DNA of 15,688 nucleotides, taken from DAIRVC01 sp036803025. GTDB lineage: Bacteria; Chloroflexota; Anaerolineae; Anaerolineales; E44-bin32. The stretch's first letter is position 1. Every line of letters begins with the position of its first letter. The stretch is from assembly GCA_036803025.1 (NCBI GenBank), contig DAIRVC010000050.1, positions 1 to 15,688 of the forward strand, written 5' to 3'. Position numbers and translations under genes: made by a program. The notes under the pieces were generated by a model, which worked only from the letters and a program-made list of their open reading frames with translations, was not told the DNA's origin and did not search any database. Below are positions 13,690 to 15,688 of this stretch, one piece after another.

Positions 13690-14226
13690 GTGGAGGCGCG
13701 GTTGACGAAGGCGCGTGATTATGCAGCACTGCTGGGCCTGGCCGGCGCCGTGGTGGCGCTCGACCAGTGGACCAAGTATCTGGTGCGGACACGCCTGGAC
13801 TTCTCGCAAAGTTGGTCGCCCTGGGAGTGGTTGGCGCCCTATGCCCGGATTGTGCACTGGAACAACACGGGCGCTGCCTTCGGCATGTTCCAATCCGGCG
13901 GGCTGGTGTTCACGGTCGTCGCCTTCATCGTCTCACTGGCGATCCTGTACTACTACCCGCGCGTCCCGGCCAGCCAGGTCCCGCTGCGCCTGGCGCTCTC
14001 GCTGCAACTCGGCGGGGCTATCGGCAACCTGATCGACCGGCTGGCCGTCGGTACCGTCACCGACTTCATCTCCCTCGGCAACTTCCCGGTCTTCAATGTA
14101 GCCGATGCCAGCATCTCCGCCGGCGTAGCCGTGTTGATCGCCGCCATGTGGCTGGAGGAGCGTCGCTCCAAAGGCGGCGCGGAAGAGGAGGAACCTGCTC
14201 CCGGCGCGGAGCAGGAGGCCGGGTGA
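13690..14226 (+). CDS. lspA: Lipoprotein signal peptidase (signal peptidase II)
   Basis: GTG 13690 is chosen, with GAAGAGGG upstream; a TTG at 13702 is a less likely alternative. 178 aa. LspA cleaves the signal peptide of prolipoproteins after lipid attachment, within the inner membrane. Four hydrophobic segments are visible (~12-30, ~77-98, ~100-118, ~138-155). Conserved motifs are DQWTKYLV, NNTGAAFGMF, GNLIDRL (D116) and FNVADAS (D139); D116 and D139 form the aspartyl catalytic pair. The C-terminus carries a Glu-rich tail. The stop overlaps the GTG of rluD (GTGA). The M23 lipoprotein at 5145-6242 has a typical substrate lipobox. Confidence 0.95.
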   Translation: MEARLTKARDYAALLGLAGAVVALDQWTKYLVRTRLDFSQSWSPWEWLAPYARIVHWNNTGAAFGMFQSGGLVFTVVAFIVSLAILYYYPRVPASQVPLRLALSLQLGGAIGNLIDRLAVGTVTDFISLGNFPVFNVADASISAGVAVLIAAMWLEERRSKGGAEEEEPAPGAEQEAG

Positions 14227-15158
14227 ATGAGCGCCGCCTGCGCTTCGTCGTCAGCCCTCCGGGAGGCAGGCTAGACCGGATCCTGGTCGGGCAATTGCCG
14301 GATCTCTCACGCACCCGCCTGCAGGCGCTGGTGCGCGAGGGCAAGTTGGCGGTCGACGGGGCTGTCGTCACCCGGCCGGGCGCACACCTGGAGGGCGGGG
14401 AAACGGTCGACCTGCTCATCCCTCCGCCGGTCGACTCCTCTCTACAACCTGAGCCGATCCCGCTCGAGATCGTCTTCGAGAACGCCGATCTCCTGATCGT
14501 CAACAAACCCGCCGGCATGGTCGTTCATCCGTCCGCCGGCCATGACCGGGGCACGCTCGTACATGCAGCGCTGGCCCACTCGCCCGACCTGCGCGGAGTG
14601 GGCGGCGAGCTGCGGCCGGGCGTCGTCCATCGCCTCGACAAGGACACCTCCGGCTTGATCCTGCTTGCCAAGCACGATGCCGCCCACCGCGCGCTGCAGC
14701 GGCTGTTCAAGGACCGCAGTGTGGAGAAGACCTACCTGGCCCTGACGGACGGGCTGCCGCCCAGCCCGCAGGGGCGCATCGAGGCCCCGATCGGGCGGGA
14801 TCCGCGCCAGCGCCAACGGATGTCGGTCACCGCGCCGGCGCGCGGCCGTGAAGCCGTCACGGACTACCGCACGCGCGAAGCCTTCGCCCAGCACGCATTG
14901 CTCGAGGTCCATCCGCTGACCGGGCGGACGCATCAGATCCGGGTGCACCTGGCCTTCCTCAAATGCCCGGTCCTCGGGGACCGTGTCTACGGCAACAAAC
15001 GCCCAAGCCTCGCCGCACCCAGGCAGATGTTGCATGCCTGGCGATTGCGGCTGTGCCTGCCCGGCGATGATCAAGCGCGCGAGTTCGAGGCGCCGGTTCC
15101 GGATGACTTGCAGGCCGTCCTGGCCCTGTTGAGGTCGCAGCCGCGCAGCCCCGGCTGA
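14223..15158 (+). CDS. rluD: RluA-family pseudouridine synthase (RluD-type)
   Basis: GTG 14223 overlaps the lspA stop by 4 bases; 311 aa, the usual RluD length. An S4 RNA-binding domain fills ~14-75 (RLDRILVGQL, LSRTRLQALVREGKLAVDG). The catalytic domain follows with LLIVNKPAGMVVHPS (~95-109), HRLDKDTSGLIL (catalytic D139) and LTGRTHQIRVHLAFL. It converts uridine to pseudouridine in 23S rRNA; RluD of E. coli acts on helix 69, but whether this one has that or another RluA/RluC-like specificity cannot be read from the sequence. The lspA-rluD order is common in bacteria. Confidence 0.93.
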   Translation: MNERRLRFVVSPPGGRLDRILVGQLPDLSRTRLQALVREGKLAVDGAVVTRPGAHLEGGETVDLLIPPPVDSSLQPEPIPLEIVFENADLLIVNKPAGMVVHPSAGHDRGTLVHAALAHSPDLRGVGGELRPGVVHRLDKDTSGLILLAKHDAAHRALQRLFKDRSVEKTYLALTDGLPPSPQGRIEAPIGRDPRQRQRMSVTAPARGREAVTDYRTREAFAQHALLEVHPLTGRTHQIRVHLAFLKCPVLGDRVYGNKRPSLAAPRQMLHAWRLRLCLPGDDQAREFEAPVPDDLQAVLALLRSQPRSPG

Positions 15159-15182
15159 GGCGTGCTCAAGGAGGTTGGTGGA

Positions 15183-15688
15183 ATGGACGTGGATCTGCGC
15201 TCCGATACGGTCACCCAACCGACTGAGGAGATGCGCGCGGCCATGGCGCGGGCCGAGGTCGGTGACGACGTCTTTGGGGAAGACCCGACCGTCAACCGCC
15301 TGGAGGGGATGGCTGCCGAAATGCTGGGCAAGGAAGCGGCCATGTTCATCCCGTCCGGCACGATGGGCAACCTGGCGGCGATCCTCACCCACTGCACCCG
15401 CGGCGACGAGGCGATCCTGGGCGACCTGGCGCACACGTTTCTGTACGAGGCCGGCGGGATGGCTGCGCTGGGCGGGGTGCACCCGCGGGCGATCCCCAAT
15501 CGACCTGACGGCACATTGGATCCGGCGCAGATCGAGGCGGCCGTGCGCGCCGACGACGTTCACTTCCCGGTCAGCCGATTGGTCTGTCTGGAGAACACGC
15601 ACAATCGCAGCGGTGGGGCGGCCTTGTCGGCCGAGTATACGCGCCTGGTGGGCGAGGTTGCCCGGCGGCGGGGCCTGGCGCTTCACAT
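15183..15688 (+). CDS. ltaE: Low-specificity L-threonine aldolase, N-terminal part
   Basis: ATG 15183 is preceded by AAGGAGG with 8 bases between, a near-ideal site. The frame runs off the window after 168 codons of about 340. It begins DLRSDTVTQPT, the family hallmark, then GDDVFGEDPTVNRLE, PSGTMGNLAAI (PLP phosphate loop), H84 in DLAHTFLYEAGG (aligned with the His that stacks on PLP) and LENTHNRSGG. The catalytic Lys lies beyond the edge. The enzyme splits L-threonine/allo-threonine into glycine and acetaldehyde using PLP. It lies 24 bases after rluD and could share its transcript. Confidence 0.93.
   Translation, partial: MDVDLRSDTVTQPTEEMRAAMARAEVGDDVFGEDPTVNRLEGMAAEMLGKEAAMFIPSGTMGNLAAILTHCTRGDEAILGDLAHTFLYEAGGMAALGGVHPRAIPNRPDGTLDPAQIEAAVRADDVHFPVSRLVCLENTHNRSGGAALSAEYTRLVGEVARRRGLALH

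Overview
The window is high-GC DNA with densely packed genes, all on the + strand. It most resembles a member of the Chloroflexota, probably Anaerolineae-like. The grounds are a BTAD-type regulator of the kind abundant there, envelope proteins with Thr/Pro-rich tails, an IleRS with a GxHH signature and a distinctive insertion, and a T-box leader. This assignment is inference from gene style, not from a marker gene. No rRNA, tRNA, CRISPR array, transposase or integrase was seen.

Region 1 (1-3131) is the accessory-looking part. The 3' end of a SARP/BTAD-type regulator gene is followed by a 472-base gap. The gap holds a promoter built like a SARP operator (two TTGAGA repeats 11 bp apart, the second 8 bp from a -10), a 15-codon ORF with a strong ribosome binding site, several RNA hairpins and a terminator-like hairpin. 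Beyond it lie two translationally coupled genes: a 96-aa helical protein that resembles a RiPP-type leader, and an ImmA/IrrE-like protein that has lost all its zinc ligands. A strong hairpin closes the unit. This is the best candidate in the window for an undescribed system: a regulator, its probable operator and a pseudo-peptidase cassette.

Region 2 (about 3180-7786) starts at a TATAAT box. It holds a membrane-anchored beta-propeller protein with a Thr/Pro tail, a lipoprotein M23 peptidase coupled to it by an ATGA overlap, and a ProRS-family protein. That last protein keeps the YbaK-type editing domain and the anticodon-binding domain but has lost the synthetase active-site motifs, so it is probably an editing or otherwise repurposed paralogue.

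Region 3 (about 7818-9165) has its own promoter (TTGACT-18-TATTCT). It encodes a metallo-beta-lactamase-fold hydrolase and, overlapping it by 53 bases, an RNase HI-like protein that lacks the usual fourth catalytic Asp.

Region 4 (9162-13642) is an aminoacyl-tRNA operon. A consensus promoter (TTGACC-17-GATAAT) leads into a full-length T-box leader with a probable isoleucine specifier. The leader controls alaX (trans-editing deacylase) and ileS. The IleRS has GVHH in place of HIGH and PMHKS in place of KMSKS; the GxHH form is known to give very high mupirocin resistance.

Region 5 (13651-15688) is a housekeeping run: lspA (lipoprotein signal peptidase, which would process the M23 lipoprotein), an rluD-type pseudouridine synthase overlapping it by GTGA, and the start of a threonine aldolase gene cut by the window end.
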